From Deinococcus sp. (GTDB taxonomy: Bacteria; Deinococcota; Deinococci; Deinococcales; Deinococcaceae): 11,523 bases of DNA. The translations under genes were made by a program, and so were the position numbers. Below the pieces are notes generated by a model that was not told where the DNA came from, made no database searches, and saw nothing but the letters and a program-made list of their open reading frames with translations. The stretch lies in the NCBI GenBank assembly GCA_030524065.1, contig JAUNHF010000030.1:1-11523 (forward strand). Direction: 5' to 3'. Shown piece after piece: positions 1 through 6,174 of the stretch. Each line of letters starts with the position of its first letter. Position 1 is the stretch's first letter.

Positions 1-129
1 CTGTTGGTTTTTGCCGTCTGGAACGAGGACGAACTGAAGTTGTCACCTACTGAGCGCGCGAAGATGTCCGCCCAGCAACTGGGCTCGCTGGCCCTGCCCT
101 GGGCGGACGCTAGACTGCGGAGCGCATGA
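1..129 (+). CDS. 3' end of an unidentified gene upstream of dusA
   Basis: Frame 1 is open from the first base of the window to a TGA at 127-129 and encodes the last 42 residues of a protein whose 5' part lies outside the window. The visible peptide begins LLVFAVWNEDELKLSPTERA and ends LPWADARLRSA. Codon use (GC-rich third positions) resembles the following genes. The stop overlaps the dusA start in an ATGA arrangement at 126-129, so the two genes are probably co-transcribed and translationally coupled. I recognise no domain in this short tail and assign no function. Confidence 0.6.
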   Translation: MLVFAVWNEDELKLSPTERAKMSAQQLGSLALPWADARLRSA

Positions 130-1175
130 GTCTGCCGCTTTTTCCTACCCACTCCGCTGACCCGCAGCCTGATCAGCAACCGGGCCAGCCGCCCGCCTAC
201 CGGCTCTCGGTGGCGCCCATGCTGGACTGGACGGACCGTCACTGCCGGGCTTTTCACCGCTGCCTGACCAGCAGGGCGCTGCTGTACACCGAAATGGTCA
301 CGACGGGGGCTATTTTGCACGGCGACCGGGCGCGCCACCTGGATTTCAGCGCCGCCGAGCACCCGCTGGCCCTGCAACTGGGCGGCAGTGACGCGGCAGC
401 CCTGGCCGAGTGCGCTGCGCTGGCCGAGGAGTGGGGCTATGACGAGGTAAATCTTAACTGCGGCTGCCCCAGCGACCGGGTGCAGAGCGGCGCTTTCGGG
501 GCTTGCCTGATGGGCACGCCGGACGTGGTGGCCCGCGCCGTGGCCGCCATGCAGGGCGCCACCCGGCTGCCGGTCACGGTCAAGCACCGCATCGGCATTG
601 ACGACCAGGACAGCTACGAGGAACTGCACGCTTTCGTAGACACGGTGGCCGCCGCCGGGTGCCGCACCTTTACCGTGCATGCCCGCAAAGCCTGGCTCAA
701 GGGCCTCAGTCCCAAGGAAAACCGCGAGATTCCCCCGCTGCGCTACGAGGTGGTGCAGCGGCTCAAGGGGGACTTTCCAGGGTTGAACTTCTCGCTCAAC
801 GGCGGCGTGCAGACGCTAGAGCAGGCCCGCGAGCATCTCACCTGGGCCGACGGCGTGATGATGGGCCGCGCCGCCTACCAGACGCCTTATGTGCTGGCCC
901 GCGCAGACCGCGACATCTTTGACGAGGACGTGACGCCGCCGACCCGCCGCGAGGTGCTGGCCCGCTTCCGGCCTTATGTGGTCGCCGGATTGGAGCAAGG
1001 GCAGAGCTTTCACCACCTCACCAAAGCCACGCTGGGCCTGTTTGCTGGGCAGCGGGGAGCGCGTCACTACAAGCGGACCCTCAGCGAACTGGGCCACCGC
1101 AAGGACGCAGGCATAGAAGTGCTGGACAGGGCCGTGGCCGGCGTGCCGGACGAGGTGCTAGACGCCCGTGACTAG
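126..1175 (+). CDS. dusA: tRNA-dihydrouridine synthase A (DusA)
   Basis: A 349-residue flavoenzyme of the Dus family. It uses FMN and NADPH to reduce uridines in the tRNA D-loop (U20/U20a in the DusA subfamily) in the cytoplasm. The FMN-binding start of the TIM barrel is SVAPMLDWTDRHCR (residues 28-41), followed by LLYTEMVTTGA (52-62) and LALQLGGSD (81-89). The catalytic motif is NLNCGCPSDRVQ (109-120), where Cys114 of GCP is the expected proton donor. PVTVKHRIGIDD (149-160), HARKAWLKGLSPKENR (185-200), NGGV (225-228) and DGVMMGRAAYQTPY (242-255) are all typical of DusA, and a helical C-terminal domain follows. Length is normal for the family; a Pro/Gln-rich stretch of about 25 residues precedes the barrel. 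The ATG has a GGAG just upstream (118-121) and overlaps the previous stop. A possible GTG start of the next gene (1168) overlaps its end. Confidence 0.96.
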   Translation: MSLPLFPTHSADPQPDQQPGQPPAYRLSVAPMLDWTDRHCRAFHRCLTSRALLYTEMVTTGAILHGDRARHLDFSAAEHPLALQLGGSDAAALAECAALAEEWGYDEVNLNCGCPSDRVQSGAFGACLMGTPDVVARAVAAMQGATRLPVTVKHRIGIDDQDSYEELHAFVDTVAAAGCRTFTVHARKAWLKGLSPKENREIPPLRYEVVQRLKGDFPGLNFSLNGGVQTLEQAREHLTWADGVMMGRAAYQTPYVLARADRDIFDEDVTPPTRREVLARFRPYVVAGLEQGQSFHHLTKATLGLFAGQRGARHYKRTLSELGHRKDAGIEVLDRAVAGVPDEVLDARD

Positions 1176-1254
1176 CCGCAGCACGCCCAGCGCCTGGGCC
1201 CTGCTGCTGGAGTTTGGCCGCATTCAGGCGCGGTGCTGACTGTTTGCCTTTGCC
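1168..1254 (+). pseudogene. 5' end of the DUF817 gene, cut off by an in-frame TGA
   Basis: A GTG at 1168-1170 overlaps the dusA stop (TAG 1173-1175) and opens a frame that is in phase with the DUF817 gene. It reads VTSRSTPSAWALLLEFGRIQ, then ARC, then a TGA at 1237-1239, and the same frame continues as LFAFAVVGLLALTG into the membrane protein. The LLxFGxxQA segment before the stop and the LFAF segment after it look like one continuous DUF817 N-terminus (from memory of the family), with the TGA where a residue such as Cys is expected. I read this as a nonsense mutation or a sequencing error. Selenocysteine insertion is conceivable but no SECIS-like hairpin was found. Confidence 0.55.
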
Positions 1255-1971
1255 GTGGTGGGTTTACTGGCCCTGACTGGGGCGCTGCCACCCGGATTTC
1301 CGCTCGCCCGCGCCGATGCCATGCTGCTGGGCGTGCTGCTGGTGCAAGCCGCCTTGCTGCTCACCCGCTTTGAAACGGTGCGCGAGGCAGCGGCCCTGGG
1401 GCTCTTTCACCTGCTGGGCTTCGCGCTAGAGGCCTTTAAGGTGGGCCAGGGCAGTTGGAGCTATGACGCGCCGGGCCTGAGCGTGGTGGCCGGGGTCCCC
1501 CTGTACGCCGGGTTCATGTACGCCAGCGTGGGCAGCTATATGGCGCAGGCCTGGCGGCGGCTGGACCTGGCTCTGCACCGCACTCCGCCCCTGTGGGTAC
1601 AGGTCACGCTGGCAGCGGCGGCTTACCTGAACTTCTTTGCCCACCACTATGGCCCCGACCTGCGCTGGGCCGTTAGTGGCCTGCTGGTGCTGGTCTACGC
1701 CCGGACGCAGGTGGGTTTCACCCTGCTGGGCCAGCGGCTGCACATGCCTTTGCTGGCCTCCTTCGGTCTGATTGGGCTGGCCGTGTACGTGGCCGAGAAC
1801 CTGGGCACGCTACTTGGTGCCTGGGTGTACCCGCACCAGCAGGGCGGCTGGGCAGTGGTGGACCCCGGCAAGTGGCTGGCCTGGACCCTGATGGTCATTG
1901 TGGCCTTCCTGATTGTGTCCAGCCTCAAGCACCTGGAAGCGCGGCTGAACCGGCCCAGCTGCCCGGCCTGA
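1255..1971 (+). CDS. DUF817 family integral membrane protein (N-terminus interrupted)
   Basis: The uninterrupted part of the reading frame gives 238 residues from a GTG at 1255. The protein is hydrophobic, with about seven predicted membrane-spanning stretches. Motifs I associate with DUF817 are FHLLGFALEAFKV (51-63), GSWSYDAPGLSVVAGVPLY (65-83), GFMYASVGSYMAQAWRRLDL (86-105), NFFAHHYGPDLRW (126-138) and AENLGTLLGAWVYPHQ. The family's function is unknown. No ribosome binding site precedes 1255, and homologous-looking sequence continues upstream in the same frame beyond a TGA at 1237, so the original start was probably the GTG at 1168, overlapping dusA. If the TGA is real, translation from 1255 would give a protein lacking its first membrane-proximal segment. 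The gene ends 3 bases before the stop codon of the convergent DUF72 gene, with no terminator between. Confidence 0.75.
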   Translation: MVGLLALTGALPPGFPLARADAMLLGVLLVQAALLLTRFETVREAAALGLFHLLGFALEAFKVGQGSWSYDAPGLSVVAGVPLYAGFMYASVGSYMAQAWRRLDLALHRTPPLWVQVTLAAAAYLNFFAHHYGPDLRWAVSGLLVLVYARTQVGFTLLGQRLHMPLLASFGLIGLAVYVAENLGTLLGAWVYPHQQGGWAVVDPGKWLAWTLMVIVAFLIVSSLKHLEARLNRPSCPA

Positions 1972-1974
1972 AAA

Positions 1975-2805
1975 TCAGAGCAGCCGGCCTGTGTCAGCGG
2001 GCTGGGGCATCATCACGCTCAGCCCACGGGCTTCGAGCGCTTCACGCAGCATAGGAATGTTGTGCAGCGCGTGCCCCCGGGTGGTGTTCTGAAAAAACAC
2101 GTACAGCTCGCTGAGGTCCCCTTCTACCAACGCTATCTTCTCGGCCCACTCGTCCATCTCGGCGCGGCTGTAGCGGTAGTCGTGGCGCTCAGCAGCGCTC
2201 CCGCCTTCCCACCAGCTGCCTTCATTGCGGCCATGCAGCCGCAGGTAGCCCACTTCGCCGGTCACGTGAACCTGTGGCTCGGGCATCCCGCCCACCGGCG
2301 GGTAATCGGGGCTGACCCAGATCAGGCCATATTCAGCCATGCCCTCCCGCACCTCGGGACGGTCCCAGCTGGCGTGGCGCATCTCTACCGCCAGCTCATG
2401 CCCCGCAAAGCGCTCGGTCAGCTCGGCCAGGTACAGCCGGTTCTCGCGGGTCCGGTGAAACGAGTAGGGAAACTGCGCCAGATACGGCCCCATCATGCCG
2501 GCGCTGCGCAGCGGCTCAGGGCTTTGCAGCATCCGGTCATAGTCGCTGTCCTGCGGGGCACGCTCATGGGTAAAGACCCGGTTCAGCTTGACCGCCATGC
2601 GGAAGTCACGCCCGCCAGCGCGGCGCACCATGCCCTCAAAAGCCTTGAGGCCCGGAATGGCGTAAAAGGAGCTGTTAAGCTCGGCCGCCGCGAAATGCTC
2701 GGCGTAGGTCTGAAGGTAGGCGTCCTTTTTGACCCCCTCATAGATCAGACCCCCGGCCGTCCAGTCGTCGTTGGAGTAGCCCCCGCAGCCCAGCCAAATG
2801 TTCAT
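1975..2805 (-). CDS. DUF72 (YecE-like) domain protein
   Basis: A 276-residue soluble protein of the DUF72 family, which adopts a TIM-barrel-like fold and has no established biochemical role. Visible family landmarks are IWLGCGGYSNDDW at the N-terminus (3-15), FAAAELNSSFYAIP (38-51), FRMAVKLNRVFTHE (68-81, the 'F.F..K..r..TH' strand), LAVEMRHASWDRPEV (138-152, the 'E.R..sW' motif), YLRLHGR (187-193) and LYVFFQNTTRGHALHN (234-249, the 'fFnNt..G.A..NA' motif). Length matches the family. The start ATG has no strong ribosome binding site; a small hairpin (GCCCC/GGGGC with an 8-nt loop) ends four bases before it. The gene runs convergently into the DUF817 gene and lies in the same direction as the response regulator upstream, 113 bases away. 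Confidence 0.9.
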   Translation of the reverse strand: MNIWLGCGGYSNDDWTAGGLIYEGVKKDAYLQTYAEHFAAAELNSSFYAIPGLKAFEGMVRRAGGRDFRMAVKLNRVFTHERAPQDSDYDRMLQSPEPLRSAGMMGPYLAQFPYSFHRTRENRLYLAELTERFAGHELAVEMRHASWDRPEVREGMAEYGLIWVSPDYPPVGGMPEPQVHVTGEVGYLRLHGRNEGSWWEGGSAAERHDYRYSRAEMDEWAEKIALVEGDLSELYVFFQNTTRGHALHNIPMLREALEARGLSVMMPQPADTGRLL

Positions 2806-2918
2806 CGTTGCCCCGCTGTCATGGGGCCACTATGCCGCGCCCTGCCGTGCGGCGCGTGGGGCGCAGTTGCGGGGGCGTTTAGATCTGTTTGCGGCCATAC
2901 CTGAGTCTCAGCTGGACG

Positions 2919-3365
2919 CTAGCGGTTGACCTGATTTTGCCCGGTCCAGAAATCCAGCACGCTGGAAATGGTGCGGTGAAAGTGATCGTAGTCCAGCGGT
3001 TTGACCACATAAGCGTTGGCCCCCAGCGCGTAGGCCCGCTGCACATCGGCCCGCTCGCGGCTGGTGCTGAGAATCACCACTGGCAGTGTAGTGGTCGCCG
3101 GATTCTGGCGAATGGCCTTGAGTACGCTCAGGCCGTCTATCTGGGGCATGTTCAGGTCCAGCAGGACCACGTCAGGCAGCTGCTCGGGTCGTCCGGCGTG
3201 GCGGTCCAGAAAGTCGAGGGCTTCTTGTCCTCCGGCCAGAATCCGGACGTCCGCCTGTGCGCCCGACTCGGTGGCCAGCTCGGAAAAGACGATCTGCGCC
3301 AGCTCACGGTCATTGGCGTCGTCATCCACCAGCAGGATGGAACGTCTGATCTGATCTGCTGTCAT
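2919..3365 (-). CDS. Single-domain response regulator, Rcp1-like
   Basis: A 148-residue stand-alone receiver domain with no output domain. The acidic pocket is DDD at residues 14-16 (ILLVDDDANDRE), the phospho-acceptor is Asp70 in VVLLDLNMPQIDG, the switch Ser/Thr lies in VVILSTSRE (96-104) and the conserved Lys is K122 in VVKPLDYDHF. The extended loop between beta2 and alpha2 and the 'DLNMPxxDG...LPVVILSTS' pattern resemble Rcp1-type regulators, which in other bacteria accept phosphate from phytochrome-like histidine kinases; no kinase is in this window, so the partner is unknown. A purine-rich GGGGAGGGGG sits about 9 bases before the ATG. The upstream region (3366-3517) is AT-rich and shared with the divergent cyclo-ligase gene. 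Confidence 0.92.
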   Translation of the reverse strand: MTADQIRRSILLVDDDANDRELAQIVFSELATESGAQADVRILAGGQEALDFLDRHAGRPEQLPDVVLLDLNMPQIDGLSVLKAIRQNPATTTLPVVILSTSRERADVQRAYALGANAYVVKPLDYDHFHRTISSVLDFWTGQNQVNR

Positions 3366-3423
3366 CTTCTCGCCCCCTCCCCGCGCTCATCCTTAACTTG
3401 GCTTTATTTCTGTCAGACTCTTC

Positions 3424-3444
3424 TTCTAAAGCTTATCTTAAGAA
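3424..3444. promoter_or_regulatory. AT-rich divergent promoter region with imperfect palindrome
   Basis: The 152-base gap between the response regulator (minus) and the cyclo-ligase (plus) contains an AT-rich patch (about 3395-3470) that stands out from the GC-rich surroundings. Inside it a 21-base imperfect palindrome starts TTCTAAAG and ends CTTAAGAA (8 of 10 positions pair). It could be an operator for one or both genes, or simply promoter DNA. I could not fix -35/-10 pairs with confidence. Confidence 0.3.
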
Positions 3445-3517
3445 TCATAGTATTTCATAAAGCTGACTTTCGGTGAAGTGTCCGGGTTGGCCGGACTCCC
3501 TCTGGCATCATGGAGCC

Positions 3518-4072
3518 ATGTTGCTGCCTTTGCCTCCTTTCCATGCCAGCAAGCCCGACTGGCGCCAGTGGGCACGCCAACACCGGGCCGCGCAGCCGGA
3601 TGTCTCGGCCGCCGTGGCCGAGCGCACTGCGGCGCTGCTGCGCGAACTGGGGGCGGTGAATGTGCTGTCGTACCACGCCTTACCCGGCGAACCCGACCTG
3701 AGCAGCCTGGAGCAACACTTCCGGCTGCTGACCACCCGCGCACGGGTGCGGCCCGAGCGCCGCCTGACCCTTCACGAGTGGAGTGCCGCCAGCGAACTGA
3801 GCCCGCTGGGCGTGCGGCAACCCCCCAAAGACACCCCTCAGGTACCGGCCAGCGAGGTGGACGCCGTGGTGCTGCCCGCCCTGGCTTTTGACCGTAGAGG
3901 CTTTCGCCTGGGCTACGGAGGCGGCTTTTACGACCGCTTCCTGGCCGGCTTCACGGGTCCGACCATCGGCGTGACACCCTCAGCCCTGCTACTGGACGAA
4001 GTTCCCCGCGAGGCGCACGACATCGCACTTCACTGGATCGTGACTGAGCGGGAAACGCTGCAAGTAGGCTGA
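3518..4072 (+). CDS. 5-formyltetrahydrofolate cyclo-ligase
   Basis: A 184-residue cytoplasmic enzyme that uses ATP to convert 5-formyl-THF to 5,10-methenyl-THF, returning a stored folate to the one-carbon pool. The substrate-side motif SYHALPGEPD (51-60) and the nucleotide-binding signature FDRRGFRLGYGGGFYDRFL (124-142) are diagnostic. The family's C-terminal pattern appears as LDEVPREAHDIALHWIVTE (159-177). I prefer the ATG at 3518 because the protein then begins at the usual distance from the first helix; an in-phase GTG at 3473 would add 15 residues unlike the family. A TGGAG lies only two bases before this ATG, so initiation may be leaderless. It is the third folate gene in the window together with purH and folD, but it is not in their operon. 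Confidence 0.9.
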   Translation: MLLPLPPFHASKPDWRQWARQHRAAQPDVSAAVAERTAALLRELGAVNVLSYHALPGEPDLSSLEQHFRLLTTRARVRPERRLTLHEWSAASELSPLGVRQPPKDTPQVPASEVDAVVLPALAFDRRGFRLGYGGGFYDRFLAGFTGPTIGVTPSALLLDEVPREAHDIALHWIVTERETLQVG

Positions 4073-4138
4073 CGGCCCTTGCCCGCAGCAACGGGGAAGT
4101 TGGCCGGGCACGCAGGAAGAGCCCACGCGCCCGCCTTG

Positions 4139-4147
4139 TGATATTCT
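4139..4147 (+). promoter_or_regulatory. Candidate extended -10 promoter of rpmH
   Basis: TGATATTCT matches an extended -10 (TG-N-TATNNT). No convincing -35 lies 16-18 bases upstream. It is the only strong -10-like element between the cyclo-ligase stop and rpmH. If used, transcription would start near 4154 and give a leader of about 210 nt. Confidence 0.4.
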
Positions 4148-4264
4148 TTTCCAGTTTGCCCTCACGGGTTCCTGATCGGCAGCGCCCGGCCAGGAGCAGA
4201 GAGGCACCTGAAAAGCCCGCCCAGCGGCGTGTTTTTCGCACGAGCCCAGCGCGGGCCCTGGCCC

Positions 4265-4329
4265 CAGCCTTCTTCGGGCTGCCGCCGGCCCAGGACACCC
4301 ACCCGCGCCGCACCGGACCTACAGTCCGG
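4265..4329 (+). promoter_or_regulatory. Structured leader of rpmH (two hairpins)
   Basis: The 292 bases between the cyclo-ligase gene and rpmH contain no gene that I can support. Two hairpins are visible: CAGCC/GGCTG (4265-4269 with 4277-4281) and a stronger CCGGAC-CTACA-GTCCGG (4313-4329), which ends 35 bases before the rpmH ATG. Neither has a following T-run, so they are not ordinary terminators. They could affect mRNA processing or translation of L34; this is inference. Confidence 0.35.
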
Positions 4330-4364
4330 GAATCCAACCGGGCGAAAGCCCAAGGAGAGAATTC

Positions 4365-4511
4365 ATGAAGCGTACCTACCAACCCAACCGCCGCAAGCGT
4401 GCCAAGACCCACGGCTTCCGCGCCCGTATGAAGACCAAAGCCGGACGCAACATTCTGGCCCGCCGCCGCGCCAAGGGCCGTACCCGCCTGACCGTCAGCG
4501 ACGAGAAGTAA
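4365..4511 (+). CDS. rpmH: 50S ribosomal protein L34
   Basis: A complete 48-residue, highly basic protein of the large ribosomal subunit. It begins [20 protein letters not shown] and continues with [19 protein letters not shown], the near-invariant L34 signature. A strong AAGGAGAG lies 7-8 bases before the ATG. It is the first gene of the rpmH-rnpA-yidD set; rnpA begins 19 bases after its stop. Confidence 0.98.
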   Translation: MKRTYQPNRRKRAKTHGFRARMKTKAGRNILARRRAKGRTRLTVSDEK

Positions 4512-4530
4512 CCCCTAGGGAAGCGGCGCT

Positions 4531-5055
4531 GTGTCTTCTGAGACCCGCCCCCCACGGCCCGGCAGCGTCACCCCACATCAACGTGCGGTGGCGCTGCGGT
4601 CCTTAAAGGGGGAAAAGGAATTTCGCCGGGTTCGGCGCTTGGGCGTAGGCCTACGCCATCCGCTGTTCAGCCTCAAAGTGACCGATTACCGCCCGCGCCA
4701 CGGTCAGCCCTGGCGGCCGGCTGCCCACATCGGCATCGTGGTGCCCAAAAAGGTGCTGGCGCACGCCGTGGACCGCAACCGCGTACGGCGGCGCGTGCGC
4801 GAGGCACTGCGGACCCTGCCGCAGACCGTACTGGTGCCGGGCGAGCCGCCCCAGCCGCTACCGGCCTGCCGGGCCATCCTCTTTCCAACCGAGGCGGTGC
4901 TCCATGCCTCTTTTGGTGAGTTGCAACAGGCCCTGGCCGGGGCCATGGCGCAGGTGCCGGCGCGGGTCAAAGGCAAAAAGGCGGGCGGACAGCGGCAGGG
5001 CGGTAAACGCCAGGACGCGGGCGGGCGCCCACCGCAGGACAGGAGCTCTAGGTGA
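4531..5055 (+). CDS. rnpA: Ribonuclease P protein component
   Basis: The basic protein subunit of RNase P, which helps the catalytic RNA remove 5' leaders from pre-tRNAs. Landmarks are [14 protein letters not shown] (25-38), [10 protein letters not shown] (66-75) and the RNA-binding motif [15 protein letters not shown] (80-94). At 174 residues it is clearly longer than the usual 110-130: about 19 extra residues at the N-terminus if the GTG at 4531 is used, a Pro-rich insertion near 103-111 and a Lys/Arg/Gly/Gln-rich tail from about 145. The GTG at 4531 is preceded by AGGGAAG; an in-phase GTG at 4588 ([12 protein letters not shown]) is an alternative with no ribosome binding site. A stop in this frame at 4516-4518 rules out an overlap with rpmH of the kind described in Thermus. 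Its TGA overlaps the yidD start. Confidence 0.95.
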   Translation: MSSETRPPRPGSVTPHQRAVALRSLKGEKEFRRVRRLGVGLRHPLFSLKVTDYRPRHGQPWRPAAHIGIVVPKKVLAHAVDRNRVRRRVREALRTLPQTVLVPGEPPQPLPACRAILFPTEAVLHASFGELQQALAGAMAQVPARVKGKKAGGQRQGGKRQDAGGRPPQDRSSR

Positions 5056-5309
5056 GCGCCGCGCCTCCCAGCCCGCTGGCCGGCCTGCTGATCCGGGCCG
5101 TGCGCTGGTATCAGCGCGAGCTGTCGCCGCGCAAAGCCGCGCCCACCTGCCGTTTCAGCCCCACCTGCTCGGCCTATACGGTGACGGCCCTGCAGCGGCA
5201 CGGGGCCATCAAAGGCGGGTGGCTGGCCTTTTGGCGCTTTTTCCGCTGCAACCCACTGTTTCGTGGCGGCCACGACCCGGTGCCCGAGCAGTGGCCCCGG
5301 CGGTCCTGA
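5052..5309 (+). CDS. yidD: Membrane protein insertion efficiency factor YidD
   Basis: An 85-residue protein of the YidD family, an inner-face membrane-associated helper in YidC-dependent membrane protein insertion. The signature is complete: RWYQRELSP (18-26), [15 protein letters not shown] (33-47, Cys33 and Cys39), [19 protein letters not shown] (50-68, Cys66) and GGHDPVP (72-78). The start is a GTG sharing GTGA with the rnpA stop, and an AGGAG at 5040-5044 inside rnpA serves as ribosome binding site, so it is translationally coupled to rnpA. yidC, the common next gene, is not present; the following 100 bases hold no gene. Confidence 0.96.
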   Translation: MSAAPPSPLAGLLIRAVRWYQRELSPRKAAPTCRFSPTCSAYTVTALQRHGAIKGGWLAFWRFFRCNPLFRGGHDPVPEQWPRRS

Positions 5310-5397
5310 TGGGCGCGCAGCGCAGGTGTGTGGCAGCCAAGCGCCTCTCTAAACACTTCCGCTAGCCGCTCTTACGTGGTGCCTGCCAGAACTGGCC

Positions 5398-5403
5398 TAG
5401 TGT
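5398..5403 (+). promoter_or_regulatory. Possible -10 box of a leaderless transcript
   Basis: TAGTGT sits seven bases before the ATG at 5411, the spacing expected of a -10 box for a leaderless mRNA, and no Shine-Dalgarno precedes the ATG. No clear -35 was found, so support is weak. Confidence 0.25.
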
Positions 5404-5410
5404 GACAGGC

Positions 5411-6040
5411 ATGACCAATGAAAGCGTCAAGTCCCGGTTCAGCAGCGAAGAGTGGATGAAAGTGATGACCGGCGCCGGCAATGCGGGTGCGGCCATCGTG
5501 GCGGCCAGCCCCAGCGGCGTGACCGGCTTGGTGGCCGAAATGGGCGCCATTGTCCGGGGCGTGCGCGAGGAAGTGAGCAAGCAGCCCCGCACGCCTTTGC
5601 TGGAAGCCATCGCCGCCGACCTGGTGGCCGGCCCACCCGAAGGCCTCAAGCAAGACGACCAGGGCCGCATCACCAATATGGAAGAAGCGGTGCAGCGCTC
5701 GCTGGAAGGCGTGCGCCAGGCCCTGTGGCTGGTAGACAGCAAGGTCAGCCCTGAAGACGCTCAGAGCTACCGCGCCATGCTGCGCACCATTGCCCAGCGC
5801 GTGGCTGAAGCGGCCAAAGAAGGCGGCTTTCTTGGGATTGGCGGCGAGCAGGTCAGCGACCAGGAGCGCAGCGTGCTCTCCCAGCTGGACGAGCTGATGG
5901 GCGGCCAGGGCGCAATCACCCGCGCCGCAACCGGTGAAGCGCAGCCCTCTGGCAGCTCTCAGTCTGGCTCCGAGATGCCCAGCCCAGACATGCCCAGCCC
6001 AGGCATGCCTGGCCCCGACGGCTCAGGCAACGCAAACTGA
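5411..6040 (+). CDS. Conserved hypothetical protein with Ser/Pro/Gly-rich tail
   Basis: A 209-residue soluble protein of unknown function from the ATG at 5411; a GTG nine bases upstream would add MTG. The first ~150 residues look like a folded, mainly helical domain. They include FSSEEWMKVM, then GAAIVAASPSGVTGLVAEMG and, near the end of the domain, RVAEAAKEGGFLGIGGEQVS followed by DQERSVLSQLDELMGG. From memory these resemble a widespread family of short uncharacterised bacterial proteins sharing 'aaDPSGl.Gl..E' and 'ea.kEGGFLGfGG..VS..E' patterns, but I cannot name a family. The last ~45 residues are low complexity with MPSPD-MPSPG-MPGPD repeats encoded by repeated 15-base units. A hairpin GGCTCAG/CTGAGCC (6020-6043) spans the stop codon but has no T-run. 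Likely its own transcription unit, upstream of the purH riboswitch promoter. Confidence 0.75.
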   Translation: MTNESVKSRFSSEEWMKVMTGAGNAGAAIVAASPSGVTGLVAEMGAIVRGVREEVSKQPRTPLLEAIAADLVAGPPEGLKQDDQGRITNMEEAVQRSLEGVRQALWLVDSKVSPEDAQSYRAMLRTIAQRVAEAAKEGGFLGIGGEQVSDQERSVLSQLDELMGGQGAITRAATGEAQPSGSSQSGSEMPSPDMPSPGMPGPDGSGNAN

Positions 6041-6056
6041 GCCTGAGCGCGGCCAC

Positions 6057-6083
6057 TTGCCCGAGCCGCGTATGGGGTAAATT
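6057..6083 (+). promoter_or_regulatory. Candidate promoter of the purH-folD riboswitch transcript
   Basis: TTGCCC at 6057-6062 and TAAATT at 6078-6083 are separated by 15 bases, slightly short of the ideal. Transcription would begin near 6090, just upstream of the riboswitch P1 stem, which makes the location sensible. Confidence 0.45.
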
Positions 6084-6093
6084 GGGGCCAGTG

Positions 6094-6174
6094 TTCGCAG
6101 TGACTGGCGCCGCAACGTGGGTTACCACGGGGAAGCTGCGAAAATAAGCTTGGAAGGCCGCGCGCCTGGGTCGG
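6094..6174 (+). ncRNA. ZTP (pfl) riboswitch controlling purH-folD
   Basis: The sequence matches the pfl/ZTP aptamer in both motif and folding. P1 is TTCGCAG (6094-6100) with CTGCGAA (6136-6142). The conserved TGACTGGCG follows P1 directly (6101-6109). P2 is CGTGG (6116-6120) with CCACG (6125-6129), followed by the conserved GGGGA. After a linker comes the second conserved block CGCGCCTGGG (6161-6170) in the P3 loop, closed by CCG (6158-6160) and CGG (6172-6174). GGCGC (6106-6110) can pair with GCGCC (6162-6166) to make the expected pseudoknot. This family senses ZTP/ZMP, the alarmone for 10-formyl-THF shortage, and is known upstream of purH and folate genes. The 3' strand of P3 is also the 5' base of the terminator stem that follows, so aptamer folding and termination should be mutually exclusive: ligand on, read-through. 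Confidence 0.93.

Noticed and set aside
2062..2904. A 280-codon plus-strand frame opposite the DUF72 gene
   Set aside because: Antisense shadow; the minus-strand frame carries the full set of DUF72 motifs.
4073..4364. Chromosome origin next to rpmH
   Set aside because: No cluster of DnaA boxes and no dnaA gene; the rpmH-rnpA-yidD block alone does not show an origin.
4365..4606. Thermus-like overlap of rnpA with rpmH, or another gene over rpmH
   Set aside because: The rnpA frame has a stop at 4516-4518 before its first start, and the other open frame across rpmH (4229-4606) lacks any RnpA motif.
6020..6043. Terminator for the hypothetical gene
   Set aside because: A good 7-bp stem spans the stop codon, but no T-run follows, so intrinsic termination is not supported.
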